A stretch of DNA of 64,000 nucleotides from Adiantum capillus-veneris (GCA_014529385.2 CM043966.1:39118037-39182036); one strand, 5' to 3'; positions 22,070 through 34,531 are shown, counted from the first letter of the stretch. Numbers and translations: made by a program. The notes: generated by a model from the sequence alone, not told the origin.

Positions 22070-22165
22070 AATGTTATATTAAACGGCTTCAAAAGGCCAA
22101 AATGACCTTGAGACGCAACTGATACAATCCTCGTGTCTGGGTACAAAATAAAATGAAGTAAAATA
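22067..22165. repeat. Dispersed GA-associated repeat, copy 1
   Basis: Contains gaaatgttatattaaacggc, then ttcaaaaggccaaaatgacc and a tacaaaataaa tail. Diverged copies occur at about 48729-48846 (same strand) and 49583-49706 (opposite strand). Every copy lies close to a (GA)n/(TC)n tract. Its class is unknown. Confidence 0.7.
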
Positions 22166-22239
22166 AAAGCTAAAATGAACATCAGTGTCCGAGGATGTTT
22201 GGCATCCGGCGATCGGTCATTGAAGAGCATCGTCAATGT

Positions 22240-23190
22240 CCGCCTCTGTAAATAGTCGTACTATACACCTCCCATGTCGTGCTAGAATAGACTCGATGCT
22301 TTGATGGAGCCTCCATTGATGTCATGGTGGCTCTCATAGACGTGGGTGTCTAGCTCTCCCAAGCTCACTACCTCTATCAGTCAATATACCTTTGGTATAG
22401 GTGGAATTTGAAGTCTAGTGTGAAGCTTGTTCATATGATTGTTGAGTCTCTGCTCTAATGAAGTTATTGATCTCCCTCTGTGAATGTCTCCCACTATCTA
22501 ATCTTCTCAAGAGACTCTCCGTGTCTTTGTGCAACTCTAGCAAAAACAACCCAAGGCATCTTTGATCCTGTTATCTTATGACTCTAGCTAATGGTCCAAG
22601 GCTCTCTGAATAGACAATGAAATCGGCCTCATATCTCTTAGTATACCGGACAATGACATGTGGTATAATTGTGTCTCTCGCTCTATCTTAGCAAATCTTG
22701 GCCCATGATGGTACTCTCCTAAATATGCTAGTCTCAATCTCTAGCAGATGCGATGATTTGTGCATGAGAGAGAGAGAGAGGTGTTTTAACTCCTGAGTAA
22801 CAATCCCAATAGACCTAAAGATGTATCCGACGAGTCTTGAACTCAAGTTCTTTATGGAAGAGAGATAGATTATAATTAAGAAATGCGGTCCCCGCCCCAA
22901 AAAAAAAAGAAAAAAGAAAAATGAGACGTGTATAGAGAGGGCTGAAAGTTACTGTGTTGTACATTCTTTTTTGTGAGGATAAGGTATTCTTATTCTCGTC
23001 GGCTTAGGCAATCCTAGTTACAAGTTATTTTGTTGATAACTATGCCTCAGCTAGAGTCACGTGACGAAGCCTAGTACAAGTATGTACCTACGACTTAAAA
23101 AAAATAGAAATTAAATGGAATCCGTGAAGACACGATGCTTTGTGGTGAATTTGGCGTCCCCCTTCAAACACACTCCCTATAAAAAGGCCA
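22240..23190. other. Intergenic, no gene recognised
   Basis: Only short frames without domains. The minus-strand frame 22688-22900 has no recognisable content. Confidence 0.45.
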
Positions 23191-23200
23191 TCTACACGCA

Positions 23201-23202
23201 TG

Positions 23203-23264
<62 letters not shown>

Positions 23265-23304
23265 ACCCCTACGATAGCAAAGGCCTCTCAGCGTGAGTGC
23301 ATGC

Positions 23305-23350
<46 letters not shown>
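23201..23350. repeat. (TC)n and (GT)n microsatellites
   Basis: A (TC)n tract at about 23202-23256 is followed by CGCGCGCG, and a (GT)n tract lies at about 23309-23344 followed by (GA)n. Long open frames here are low-complexity artefacts. Confidence 0.95.
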
Positions 23351-23359
<9 letters not shown>

Positions 23360-23557
23360 CAAATGCCTTGTCGCTCAAGAACCTGTAAAAGCTAGGGCTC
23401 TTGTGTAAGAAGCCATGGAGTTTAGACAGAGGCTGCTTGGGTGTTAGTAGGAGAGAAGGCAAGTAAGGAGACAAGGCATGCATGGAGTGGGGGGGAGGTA
23501 TGGCGACGGCGATGGTTAGAGGGAGAGGAAGCAGCATCTTCGACGAGGGGGGAGTAA

Positions 23558-23637
23558 TCTCTCTCTCTCTCTCGCCTCAGAGGCGATGTGGAGAGGTCTG
23601 TGTGTGTGTGTGTGCGCGCGCGCGCGAGGCCTCAGAA

Positions 23638-23692
<55 letters not shown>
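23558..23692. repeat. (TC)n / (GT)n / (CG)n microsatellite cluster
   Basis: Short TC, GT and CGCGCGCG tracts are followed by a long (TC)n at about 23640-23691. The GT-to-CG run is a potential Z-DNA former. Confidence 0.9.
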
Positions 23693-23693
<1 letters not shown>

Positions 23694-24356
23694 GAGGGCA
23701 AGGTTGCGGGAAGGAGAGCTCGCGGGCAGGGTTGTGGAGAGCCGAGGAGGGCGGGGAGAGGGGAAAGGGGGGGAATCTTCCCACTAATGAATTTGTTTTT
23801 AACGATTTCAAGAAAATCTGAATTAAAGCGAATCTTTGTAGCGAGCGAAGCCAGAGGCGTCAGGCAAGGCGGAGAGCAGGTGAGGACAGAGCATAGCATG
23901 TCGGGTTGGGCTTAAGCGTTGTGTTTAGAAGCTACTACAAGTGTTGGTGAATTGCGAAATAATTATTTTTATATATACGCAACTGCTTCATGAGCACGGA
24001 AATCCCTTGGGTGAGATGGCTACTGGGTGAGAATTTTTTGACTAGCACCCACACAAGGGTTGGCCAAGGACGCGAGGGGTATCTACAGAGATTCCCCAAT
24101 AAAACCAAGAACGAACGAAGGTCATGAAGTATGTTGTATACATTTTGCTGTCTCGTCGAATAGATCTTTAAGGTCTCTTGGGATAGTTTCCTACGCCGTA
24201 AAGATATGTGTGTGCTAATAAAAAGAGGAAAATGGACTAACTTTTTTAATCGCCCAAGTGTGGTAGATTGGTTATGCCATTTCCCTCTTGAATAACAGGT
24301 CTTGAGTTCAACTCTCCTCGTGGGATAGATTTTGGATTGTTTCCTACGAAGTTAAA

Positions 24357-24359
<3 letters not shown>

Positions 24360-24398
<39 letters not shown>
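24360..24398. repeat. (TC)n microsatellite
   Basis: Uninterrupted CT units immediately before the 62-bp tandem duplication. Confidence 0.95.
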
Positions 24399-24401
<3 letters not shown>

Positions 24402-24403
24402 AG

Positions 24404-24528
24404 TACAGAATGCAGTCAAGGCGCAATGCCTTCAATGCAGGTGGGGGGTTGCATGGTACGAACTCGACAGAATGCAGTCAAGGCGCAATGCCTTCAATGT
24501 AGGTGGGGGGTTGCATGGTACGAAGGAA
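24404..24528. repeat. Tandem duplication, 62-bp unit
   Basis: The block acagaatgcagtcaaggcgc ... ggtggggggttgcatggtac occurs at 24409 and again at 24471 with one or two differences. Confidence 0.9.
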
Positions 24529-25236
24529 TGGGTCCTGCCGGGCTTTGTATCTTTGTTCTCTGCTTAATACAATTCTCGCACCCTTTATGGTTTTTTTTAA
24601 AAAAAGGAATGGGTCCTGTTTTAGGCCAAGGAACATAGGGGCTGTAATAGAAGGAGATGCGGATTGGAAGCTGTTTTCCCTCCACCAAGCTCAGCCCTTC
24701 ATCGCTTCATCTCTCTGTGAAGCTTAACAACCACTCCCTGTTGTCCGCCTTGTACATACGTGCTCCTGCTTGCACAATCCTTGCAGGCTGATGGGAGGCG
24801 CTATCGTCTTTTTTTTTTGCCTATTAAGCTTTGCCCAGTGCAATCAAAAGGAATCTTCGTAGTAAACTAATGTCTTTTTTTTAGAGTTGCTCAAAGAAAC
24901 GAGTTTAGGTTCTCCAATTCACCTCTATGAGAAGCTATCAGTTGGGTCTGTTTATAAGCTTGAGGAGGTTGAGGGTTTCCTTCTATACCACTTAAGTGCT
25001 TTCACACCAATGCTTCTCCCTTATCAAGCCTTTCTTCAGCTTTAAGCATAAATCAATGGCTTTTATATTTACAATAATCAATATTAAGCAAATCACATGC
25101 TTGGTAGAGAAAGAGCTATGCCTCAAAATTGTTTGCTTCTAGTCGGATATTCAAGCCGATAGCTATCACATTCAGAGCCTCCACTAGATTGCACAAGTGA
25201 CAGTAAGAAATATATGGCTATCTTACTTTCTTTACA

Positions 25237-25388
25237 GTCTATTATCGATTATCACTATAATAGAAGCTAAAAATTACTTTTACGTTTAGCACCATATGTG
25301 CACTACTTTATGGTCTATTATCAATTATCACTAAAATAGATGCTAAAAAATACTTCTAAGTTTAGCGCCGTAATCGCGCCAAAAAGTC
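25237..25388. repeat. Tandem duplication, 76-bp unit
   Basis: GTCTATTATC followed by ATTATCACTA and TTTAGCRCC recurs at 25237 and 25313 with several substitutions, so it is an older duplication. Confidence 0.8.
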
Positions 25389-25518
25389 CACATACGTGAT
25401 CAAGCATTTGTGCCCCATAGCACCACAATTTTAATCAACTCCACAACAATATAACAATGCATAAGATCATATTACTACCAACCTAACCATCCACTAATGA
25501 TGACACACCTATACAAGC

Positions 25519-25572
25519 TCCCCCCCCCCCCCCCCCCCCCCCCCACACACACCACCACCACCACCACCACAA
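25519..25572. repeat. Poly-C tract followed by (CA)n and (CCA)n
   Basis: About 26 consecutive C residues lead into CACACACA and CCACCACCA units. This is strong G4 potential on the minus strand. Confidence 0.95.
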
Positions 25573-26702
25573 GCAAAACCACAAACTTTATGGGAAGAAG
25601 ATATTTTCTAAGGCCATTCAAGAGTCACTTGTTGGATCTCTATGGGCCTAGCAAACATTGGTAGCCACTTCTACATGCATCCACAACTGGATTCACATTT
25701 TACATTTGTCTATACTTGGCTATACAATGTTTATGGCATCCATAATGATGGTGCCAAATGACACGTTACACCATTCTGCATTTTGATTGAATTTCTACAA
25801 AACATGAAAGGTTGCTACCACTTTAGACATTGTTAATAAATTGCTTGTGTCAGTAAGTGCTTGCACCACATCTTTGGCAAAACAATGGTCCGCCGACAGT
25901 CCTATAGGTGCGAGCCTACAACCTTGTACTGCTAAGAGTCTAGAGGCTAACTGCCTAGTAGCTAGGAAACTAAGGGAAAAGAGGATCCCTATTCTAGGAG
26001 GTGCACACAAGGCAAGGGGATATATAGGGCCATGACTCGGCTATCTTAGGAGTTGAGTGGAGCCTTAATGTGCTTTTCCAACGGTTTGAAAAGGGTTGGA
26101 GGCATGAATGGTGGATGTTAGTCATGGTGGTTAGAGGCTTTCTTCCCTTTCAGTGACATCACAACACTCATAAGGAAAAATATGAACCCCAAAAGGGCCT
26201 TGTAAGGATCCCTAATTTTAAGGAATTAAGGCTGAAAATGTGTGGTTTAGGAGATGAGGCCATTGAATGAGGGTATTCTCATAGGATTTTTTTAAGGCTG
26301 CCATAGGCTTTTTGTAGGTTGGAGGAAGGATAGGTACATTCTCTCTCTACCCAAAAGAGTGGTGGTCCCTATGACAATAACTACCCTCCCAAAGAAGGAG
26401 AGAAAGGTGCTCTGCTCTATGCAAAAACCACGCATAGAGAATACCCTAAACCTGTATGCTTTGTGCCCATGCAGAGAAGTAGACACAGGGGGTGCTCGTA
26501 CGTCCAACACGTTTAAGAACTACAAGGGGCGATAAAAAATGCATACCCCTCTTTTTTTAAAAATTCCCCCCACCTTCATTACTCATCATTGAGTTTCCTC
26601 CCCCAAAAATCAAATGTAGACTCAAAAGTTCCCGAAAACTACTTTAAAAAGGAGTGTCCAAGACAGCCCTTTTTGGACCACCTATACATGCTTTCACCCA
26701 TT

Positions 26703-26825
26703 TATAGCTCCCAAGAGTTACTGCATTAACTGCCTAGCAATAATTATTGCTAGTGTGACTGATCCGCCGTTCGGCCTTCTAAGGGACAGTTCTCGCATAT
26801 GCTTGGACTATCCTCGCCTTCTACA
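26703..26825 (-). repeat. 3' LTR fragment of the gypsy element
   Basis: Matches 36130-36236 (tatagctcccaagagttactg; gtgactgatccg; ggccttctaagggacagtt; ccttctaca). It ends in CTACA exactly where the polypyrimidine tract begins. Confidence 0.85.
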
Positions 26826-26842
26826 TCCTTCCCTCCTTTCTT
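26826..26842 (-). other. Polypurine tract of the gypsy element
   Basis: The plus strand reads tccttccctcctttctt directly after the LTR end, i.e. a purine run against the LTR TG on the minus strand. Confidence 0.85.
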
Positions 26843-27235
26843 GAATTTTGGTATAACTCCAAAACTTTTGAAAAAGATCCACGCCTGATTCTGATTTGGT
26901 GTTGAGGAAACCATCTGGTGTTCTGGTTGGCCTAGACCCTAAACCCTTATGGTTGCTAATTTGGCCGATGTTCCTCATGGTATGGCCAATTTTCCTCATG
27001 ATAATACTCTTCTAGTATTGCTAGCTTTGTACCATACTTCATGCTTGCCGAGTGCTTGAGACCCCTATAGTTGTAATTCCCAGGGTGCCCAACCAAAGAA
27101 ATTCCAGTGCTTGACTAGGAAAATCCATCGTCTGATTCTGAGATAAAACTATCCAGTATCCTTTCACTGAACCTGCTTCCTCTTGCCCTTCTTTTGTGTT
27201 GGTGCCTCAGAAGTCCCAGTGCCAACATTGTCCTT

Positions 27236-29600
27236 CTAGATAAGTCTGTAAATGGCCTCCTGCTCAAGTTGATCCCGCCTTTCAGTGGTCATCTCAAATT
27301 CATAAGGTATGAGAGGATTGTAGGTTTTGGTGTCCGGATCATACAGAGTGCGTTTTCCCTTTGTTAGACGGGTTCTTGCCAATTTATGACAATGCGAGGC
27401 TGTGTGGATCCGGTTGATTCGTTTTGATTCTAGCTTCAAAGAGAATCTTAGCCATTTCTCTGTATTGTGGTCCCAGTCCTGGTTTAGCAGTGATATCCTT
27501 TTTAGTCCCATACAGAGTTTGACCCTCTGCATTTCTCCCTACAGTTCCATGACATCTTTGAGTTTGAGAGCTTCATTGATCAGTGATTGCCAGGTTTTCC
27601 ATTCCACAGTGGCTCTCTCATACAAGTCCTGGAGGTCATTACTGATACTGAAGTAGGTGAGCCGATCCACTGGTTCTGGATGCTGAGGATACAAAGCTGG
27701 GAAAAATCTGGGCAGTTCAGCCTCTTTAGCAGATAATGCATACAGGAGAAGTGAAGAATCAGACACAAACTCCAGAAATTAAGGACAGCTCGGTTCTCCT
27801 ACTTCATCATTTTCCTAGTAACTTGGACGAGCGGGAAGAGTCTTCAGAGAGCAGTTTCTTGTTCTCCTACTGTCATTTGAGTCCAAGGTCCTTTGTTGCT
27901 AGAAGACTGTTCTTCAATGATAGCCTACACCCTCTATCCAAAACTCCTCTGGCTATTTGCATGTGAAGTAAAACTTCTTTCAGCTGAGTTCTAACTTCCT
28001 TCATACACTTGTATGTGGGCCTGTTTCCAAGCAGTAGTTTTAGTTCAAGAGCTAGAGAGTGTCTGCAGTGGACTATTGCTGCCAGTGTGGATTGACTATC
28101 TTATCATCAGAAGTCAGTGCCCACTCAGGTACTCTCTCTAGTAGCTGGATTTTGCTGGGATGCACAAGCGGTTGGCACAATTCTTGATCATGGAAGGCAG
28201 CTGATTTCCAATGCTGAATCATTTCTCTGGCTCCAACATACAACATCTGAAAGTGTTCCAGATCAGAGAGCAAAGTATCATCCTCCAAATACATTCTAGT
28301 AATAGGAGCTTGTTAATGTCTTAATCTCTTGTTTAGTGTGATGAGATGTAATGAGTGTTGCTCATCACCCTTTAATGACTCAGTCACATCTTTGGCTTTT
28401 CCTTTGTTGTCAGCAATGTGCCGTGATTGGTGTATTGGAGTATCTCCAATATTTCCCTTCTATCCACCGCCTGCTGGCTACTGATCATCAGACCGCTGGT
28501 CCCCCGACTGTTGGCTGGTCTTTGTGCTGGCCTGACTGCCCCCTATGGCAGCTGATCCACCAACTCCAAAGCCTGAAGGTGGGAAAGGAGGAAAGTCATT
28601 ATTATCATCAAGTTTGTCGACCGGATTGTCCTCCCCTTCCTCATCCTTCTCTTCTTCCCTCTCAGAATCCTCATCAAGATTATTTTGCTTTTCAATATAA
28701 TCCATGATGGCTTGATTTGCTAATGATGTGTTGTATTTAGAGAGCTTGTCTTGCAGATCACTCTGCATGGTCTCCATAAGTGCCTTCAAATTGTCCATTT
28801 CAGAGTGACGTTGCCTTCTGGACTTAGAATATTAGCAAGATTATTATAAACATATCTCTGTGTGAGAGAAGCCTTTATTGCAGTGTGGGATGTCATCAGT
28901 TCTTTGAAGTTTGTACGCTTCATTCTTAGCATGTTCTGAAATCTATCAGCATCTCTTAAGGCTGCTTCCTTGTCTTTCTTTAATTGTGCTGATTTTCTAT
29001 TTCAAACCTCAACAACTTTGTCTGCAACTCATTAATTGTCCTTACTGATTGATTTTCAGCAATAGTATGCCTGAGTTTTTGTGCAGCCACATCCTGCTGA
29101 AGTTTTTGAACATGCTGTTGGCTACTTTCTAGTTCTTCTTTTAGCTTAACCATCTACATTGGGAGCTGATGCATCCATCATCTGTCCTAAAGCATTGACA
29201 AGGGTGTTTCGTGATGATTGGATAAGCATGGAGCAGCCATCAGCTACTGTTGCTTGGTCATATTGTATTGGCTCATAAACCATAACAGGAGCCATATATG
29301 GTAAGTGTGCCAAATTAAATGTTTGAAAAATTAGTTGGCCTTTAAGAGGGTTTTGTTGTATCTAATGCAGTTTATCCTTCTTGGCTATGGATAAAGCCAA
29401 TTCACTGAAAGGAATTCTGTTGGCTAGACTGTTAGGTATTGAGCCCTTTCCCTTGTCTTTGACCACCACCTGCTTAGCATTTGACATTTCTTCCTGGCCC
29501 TTTCCAGTGCTGCTGTTTTTTGAAGTCTGCTCTTCTTGCTGGCCTTCCCAGTACTGGTTTGTGCTGGAGTCTGTTCTTCAGGTATGGCTGAAGTTTGACC
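27236..29600 (-). pseudogene. Additional 3' gene of the gypsy element (coiled-coil, acidic and Pro/Gly-rich), decayed
   Basis: Downstream of integrase and before the PPT several same-strand frames read as one broken protein of perhaps 600-700 residues. In order: a Lys/Ser-rich start (about 29580-29400), MAPVMVYEPIQYDQATVADG (about 29300-29150), a coiled coil KLKEELESSQQHVQKLQQDV... (about 29150-28985), MDNLKALMETMQSDLQDKLS leading to an acidic tract and FPPFPPSGFGVGG (28798-28478), then YLEDDTLLSDLEHFQ (28294-28073), PRFFPALYPQHPEPVDRLTY (27766-27539) and a basic C-terminal part (27532-27236). I do not recognise the family. Its place matches extra 3' ORFs (env-like or accessory) of some plant gypsy lineages, but no signal peptide or membrane segment is visible, so I would not call it env. 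Confidence 0.6.
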
Positions 29601-30051
29601 TGCTAGTTATTGTTATACGTGTTCGTGCCATAAAAGCTCCTCTACTTACCGTTCCTAGAGCTTTATGCACGGTCAACAATGTGGTACACATGCATTGGAT
29701 AATACTCTCCATGTTTCCTTTAATGATTACCACATGCATTCCCACTATCCCTTGTCCCCATAAAAGCTGGTACTAGCTCTGACACTTTATTGACTTTGCT
29801 ACTGGCACTGCTTTAACATGTTGAGACTTTTTGGACACCGTGACTGGCTCTGGTACTGGTTGTACATAGAAGAGATTGAGAATAGCTGAATATGAAATTT
29901 CCTAACCATCAATACCTAGAATGCCAGTATCTTCTTCTCTGGAAGTCTCTTTCTCATTAGAATAATATAGCTTAATCTTGGCCCCATTATAAACACCTGG
30001 CAGCAGTAATCCAGATAAATCTTTCATCCTTACTGTGCCATTGGAAAATAC

Positions 30052-31014
30052 CTAGTCGACTTCATACGGGCCAGCCCAAGCTATCTTTAAATTTGGTTTC
30101 TTAGAGCCCAATTTGGATTGATAAAGCAAAACCAAGTCGCCCGTCCGGAACTCCATAACTTTGATTTGTTTATCATACCGGTGCTTCCTTCTTTGTTGAA
30201 CAATCTCTTGTTCTAGCATAGCACATTGTCTTAACTCATCCAACTCTGCTAATTCCTCCGGTCTATGTTTAAGCTTGTGATTAAAATCCAATCCATACTC
30301 AACCACCATCTTGAGAGTGGGAATTATGAATTCCATACGCACTACAACTTCAGTACCATACACCATTCTGAACGGTGTCAGTCCAGTGGTGACTTTATAA
30401 GCTATCCTCCTGTAGGCCCATAGAGCAGTCTGGAGCTTAAGATCCCACTGGTGTGGCTCCTTCTGTACAATCTTGGTGAGAATGGTCTTGGTAGTTTTGT
30501 TACTGCTCTCTGCTTGCCCATTGCACGTGAGATAGAGAATTTCCATCAAAATATCCATAGTATCATTAATAAAACGTGTTCCTTGATTAGACACAATCTC
30601 CACAGGGCATCCATAATGGCAGATAATATTTTCAAATAAGAATATTGCAGTGGACATCGCGGTGCTATCTGGAAGAGCCTTGGCCTCTACCCATTTGGTG
30701 ACATAACAAGTGGCCATCAATATATACCGGTTCTTCCTTGGAGTGATTTTCTTGCATGGACCCATGAAGTCCAGACCCCATTTCATAAATACTCCCAATG
30801 GTTGAACTGGAGTAAGTGGAGTCATATCGGATGTTGTTGGTCTGCCCATCCTCTGGTATATATCACATGTTTTACAAAAACTTCTAACATCAGATATCAA
30901 AGTTTGCCACCACAATCTAGCTTGCAAAATCTTCTTGCAAGTAATATCAATGAAGAAGTGCCCTCCATAATCCCCATCGTGTGCCTCAGAAATAACTTGC
31001 ATTCTTCCTTCCAT
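30052..31014 (-). pseudogene. gypsy integrase
   Basis: The longest intact segment (320 codons). It starts within the HHCC zinc domain (His...His in the DGDYGGHF region, then Cys-x2-Cys in SFCKTCDIYQ) and continues through the catalytic core (WGLDFMGPC for the first Asp; ...NGQAESSNK with the Glu) to a GDLVLLY C-terminal motif. The second catalytic Asp, normally in S-D-Q-G, is Asn here (SNQGTRF), so the enzyme would be inactive. Confidence 0.92.
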
Positions 31015-31264
31015 TGGTACACACCTTCAAAGAACCCCATCTACTCCCAGTCTATAGAGAAATCATCCTATGATGGTGAACTTCAGACTCTTAATAATCA
31101 AAGCCTTTTTCTGATTTTGAGTCCAGTTTTTTGGGAATCCTCCTTTGGAAAGGAATTGATATACATCATACCATTCCGGATCTGTGTTTTCCTCAGTTGT
31201 TACCTGAAATAGCTTTGCGTCCACTGGCTCATCTCTCAAAGGATACTGAGTAGCCATCAGTACT

Positions 31265-31806
31265 TCAGGACAGGAAATCAGCACCACAATGGGATTTACT
31301 GGGCTTGTGAAATATAAGGAATTCAAACTCCATCAGGAACATCATCCATCTGATCAATCTTCCTTGAATAGTAACTTTGCTAATAAAACATAATAATGCC
31401 TGATGATCCACATAAAAATGAAATAGCTTGCCCAACAAATAATGTCGAAACTTAGTGGCACTAAAAACCATTCCTAAGGCTTCTCTATGTAGTAGTATGT
31501 CCTTGTTTAGCCTGACTGAAATCTCCGACTGGAAAAATACAATGGATAATGAGTCCTCCCTTCTGGTTGAGCCAGTATTGCTCCCATTGCCACTCTAGAA
31601 GCATCGACATACACATGAAAAATAAGATCCCAATCCGGTTGCCGAAGAATTGGCTTATTGATAATGACATTCTTCAAACATTGAAAACTCTCCTCACATT
31701 CAGCAGTCCAGATGAACTTGTTGGTTTTCTTTGTGAGCTCATACAATGGTAATGCCTTGGAAGCAAATATATGAATAAATCTTCTATAAAAATTGATATA
31801 TCCCAA
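31265..31806 (-). pseudogene. gypsy RT connection and RNase H
   Basis: Segment 31507-31806 reads MGYINFYRRFIHIFASKALP and VYVDASRVAMGAILAQ, and 31265-31471 continues with FHFYVDHQALLCFI, the gypsy RNase H hallmarks. They are separated by a frameshift near 31490. Confidence 0.9.
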
Positions 31807-31923
31807 GAATGAACTTAGCTATGATGCTGTGTGGGGTGGCTTGGCCTGCTAGACACACTGGATCTTATCATTGGCCATCTCTATGCCATTCCTTGACACT
31901 ATATGACCCAATAGTTGTCCCTT

Positions 31924-32345
31924 CTAGACCAGGAAAACAGATTTAAATGGGTTCAAACAGATCCTCTTTTCCTTACAATGCTGAAAAACCATTTCCAAAA
32001 ATAGTAAATGCTTCTCCTCAGTTGAGAATACAGTGAAGTCATCCATAAATATGGTGAGAAATCGGTGGAGGAGTTCATTGAATATTCCATCATACATCTT
32101 TGAAAGGTCGTTGGAGCATTGCAAAGACCAAATGGCATAACTAGATACATGAATGCACCCCATTCAGTAATAAAAGTATTTTTACTCCGATCTTCAAGAG
32201 CAATTTGTAGGAGCTGATTATAATTGCTATAGCCATCCATAAAGCTATACATCTCATGGCCTGCAATCTCATCGAGAAGGATATCTGTAAAAGGCAATGG
32301 AAAAGGATCCTTGATGGTTTGAGCATTCAACTTTCGATAATCCAC
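31924..32345 (-). pseudogene. gypsy reverse transcriptase core
   Basis: MDYRKLNAQTIKDPFPLPF, then LVMPFGLCNAPTTFQRCM and, in the overlapping frame, LTIFMDDFTVFS (the catalytic YMDD-like box). A frameshift sits around 32090. The Asp expected in the first catalytic motif (FMDGYSNYNQ) is present. Confidence 0.92.
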
Positions 32346-33155
32346 ACAAACTCTGAGCTTTTAATTCTTCTTGGGCACTACCACAATAGGATACAGCCAG
32401 TCACTACTGGTGACTTCTGTAATGAATCCAGCCTTAAGAAGGTTGTTGATTTCTTCCTTGACCTTCTTAGCATAATTTGGATTCATTCTGTACCATTGCA
32501 GTCGCACTGGTCTGGCATCGGGCTTTAGATGTATCCTATGTTGATAGACCTCTGGATCTACACCTTTTAGATTGGTATGTTCCCATGAGAATACATCTTT
32601 GTACTATTGGAACATGAGTCAGGCTTTTTCTTTCATTCCTGGTTTCAGGTGCTTGTTTACTTTGATCAATCTAGGACTTTCCTCGGAACCCAGGTTTCAC
32701 TCTTCGATTTCTTGATCATCTGGAAGCAATCAGTTAGGTCCACCTCCCTTCCTTTTGGTTGACTCCTCAGCATAATCCCAGGACGGACCTCTTAGTTCTG
32801 AACTGTCAGTCTGAACTTCAGTAACTTCTTCAGAGTGTACTTGTTCAGAGGCCGTTGTTGTACTGGAATCTGAGAGTTCTTCTTTAGAGTCAACTGGTTT
32901 CTCTGGCTGTCCAATTAGCTAAACTGGTCGTTCTCAAGAATTCAATTTAGTGAATTGACCTGGAAATTGCTTCCTTTGCTTTTTAGCCTGCTCTTTGTCA
33001 AATAATATTGCATTTAGGTCTATCTTGGCCAATGAAAAAATATTCATGCCGCCAGCATCCTCTCAATTTTATTTACCCCATACTTCTGGCAAAGCTCCTC
33101 TAGTCGCAGTGCCTTTCTCCTGCTTCTAGTGTTGTTTGTCTGGATTTAAATTCTT

Positions 33156-33476
33156 CTATTGACGCCCTGTATTGTCAGAGTCTGATTCGCATAGTCGTGA
33201 ACAACTTATGCCTTTCGCAACCATGGGCGCCCCAGTAGCATCCCATATGCACCTTGCACATCCAATACTAAGAAGCTGGTCTTGAACTTTTCTTTTCCCA
33301 CCCTTATTTGCATACTTTCTATCATCCCAATTGCTTGTACAACTCTGTGATTGGCCATTCGAACTTTGAAGGGTGCTAATTTCAAGTTTGTGATACCCAT
33401 TCTTTGCTGAAGGTGTGCTCCTTGGATGTTTACTCTTGCCCGTCCATCCGGTATGACACCGGATAGTGGCTCCCAA
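33156..33476 (-). pseudogene. gypsy aspartic protease region
   Basis: MGITNLKLAPFKVRMANHRV ... FLVLDVQGAYGMLLGRPWLR matches the distal half of a gypsy protease (the ILGRPWL motif). The N-terminal DTG-type active site is not clear because the reading is broken near 33400. Confidence 0.75.
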
Positions 33477-33793
33477 TGTTTCCTAACTTTGTAGTCTACC
33501 CGAATCCATCTCTAACAGCTACCAAATCAACTGCTTTGGCATCCGCTTCAGCTTCTCTTTGTTGTCTGATGAATTTTGCTGCTTGAGGCAAAGTTTTTTT
33601 GATGTCTTCCAGTTCAACTATCAGTTTCTGGATTCTTTCAAAGATCTTAACATGAATTTCTTCTTTCTCTTGATTAGGGTTATTATTAAAACTTGAAGAA
33701 TTGGGACTATTTGCACATGCCACTTCTCTGTTCTGGTTCCTGCTGTGTCCCCTTCATTGTTTCCCACTGCAGTTAGGTCTGATTCAACGTTCC

Positions 33794-34531
33794 CTAGATC
33801 TTCCACCAGTCCCTGAACTGCAGCCAACATAGTCTCAGGAATCCAAACCCTATATGATTTGGTTGTGTTTTCTCAGAAGACTGGGTTGGTATCTTCTGAA
33901 TGACCCGAGCATCAGAACTTTCTAGTTGCTCTAGTAGCTTCTTGGCTAGATCTTCCGTGATCTGAGCCGCCAGTTCTCTCTGCTCCTGCCATTCATCGAC
34001 TACCTTCTCTTTGCCCTTTGCCTTCCATACCTCTCTTTGCTGAGCCCATTTGCTAGTTTCAAAACTGACTGGTTTTACTGGATCATCTGGGATTTCCTCA
34101 ATGACTACACCTTTACTGCGTGTGACTGCTCGTACTGGAACTAGCTCTAGGGCTTTCGCCTCAGTAGCCGCAATGCTAGGTGCTTTTGGACACTGAGCCG
34201 CAAAATACCTATACTTGCCACAAGTATAACAGTTTCGATTTTGAAAGTTACCATGACCCCGGCCTCGACCAATACCTCTGTGGTATCTGCCGTGCCCAGT
34301 ACCAATACCACTGGTACGTGATTTCTCCTCTTGGGGTACACTGGTTGTCTCTACTTTGGCTGGTTCAGCATTGGTAAATGCCACTACAGACAAATCCTTT
34401 CCCTTCTTGAAGTGATGAATGCAAATGCCACAATTGTTCCATAAATGACCATATGCTTTGCAATAGGTACACTGTAGACACCCATTGGAAACATGATCTT
34501 TAGATTTGCACCTTGAGCACCAGGTTTCCAT
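33794..34531 (-). pseudogene. gypsy gag C-terminus, cysteine-rich knuckles
   Basis: METWCSRCKSKDHVSNGCLQ, then CTYCKAYGHLWNNC and CYTCGKYRYFAAQCPKAP: three CCHC-like clusters in a row, the last lacking the usual His (KYRYFAAQC). A Lys/Gln-rich linker follows. Confidence 0.85.

Larger units (their letters stand above)
24730..26700. other. Intergenic, low-complexity and small repeats only
   Basis: About 2 kb without recognisable genes. It contains a 76-bp tandem pair and a poly-C tract, listed separately. Confidence 0.45.

Noticed and set aside
23088-23899. Several overlapping 80-150 codon frames
   Set aside because: They are stop-free only because of GA/TC and GT/CA microsatellites.
25519-25572. 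CRISPR array or telomere-like tract
   Set aside because: It is a poly-C/(CA)n/(CCA)n simple repeat; no spacers and no TTTAGGG units.
27236-29600. Envelope gene in the gypsy element
   Set aside because: No signal peptide, membrane segment or furin-like site is visible in the frames; only position suggests env.
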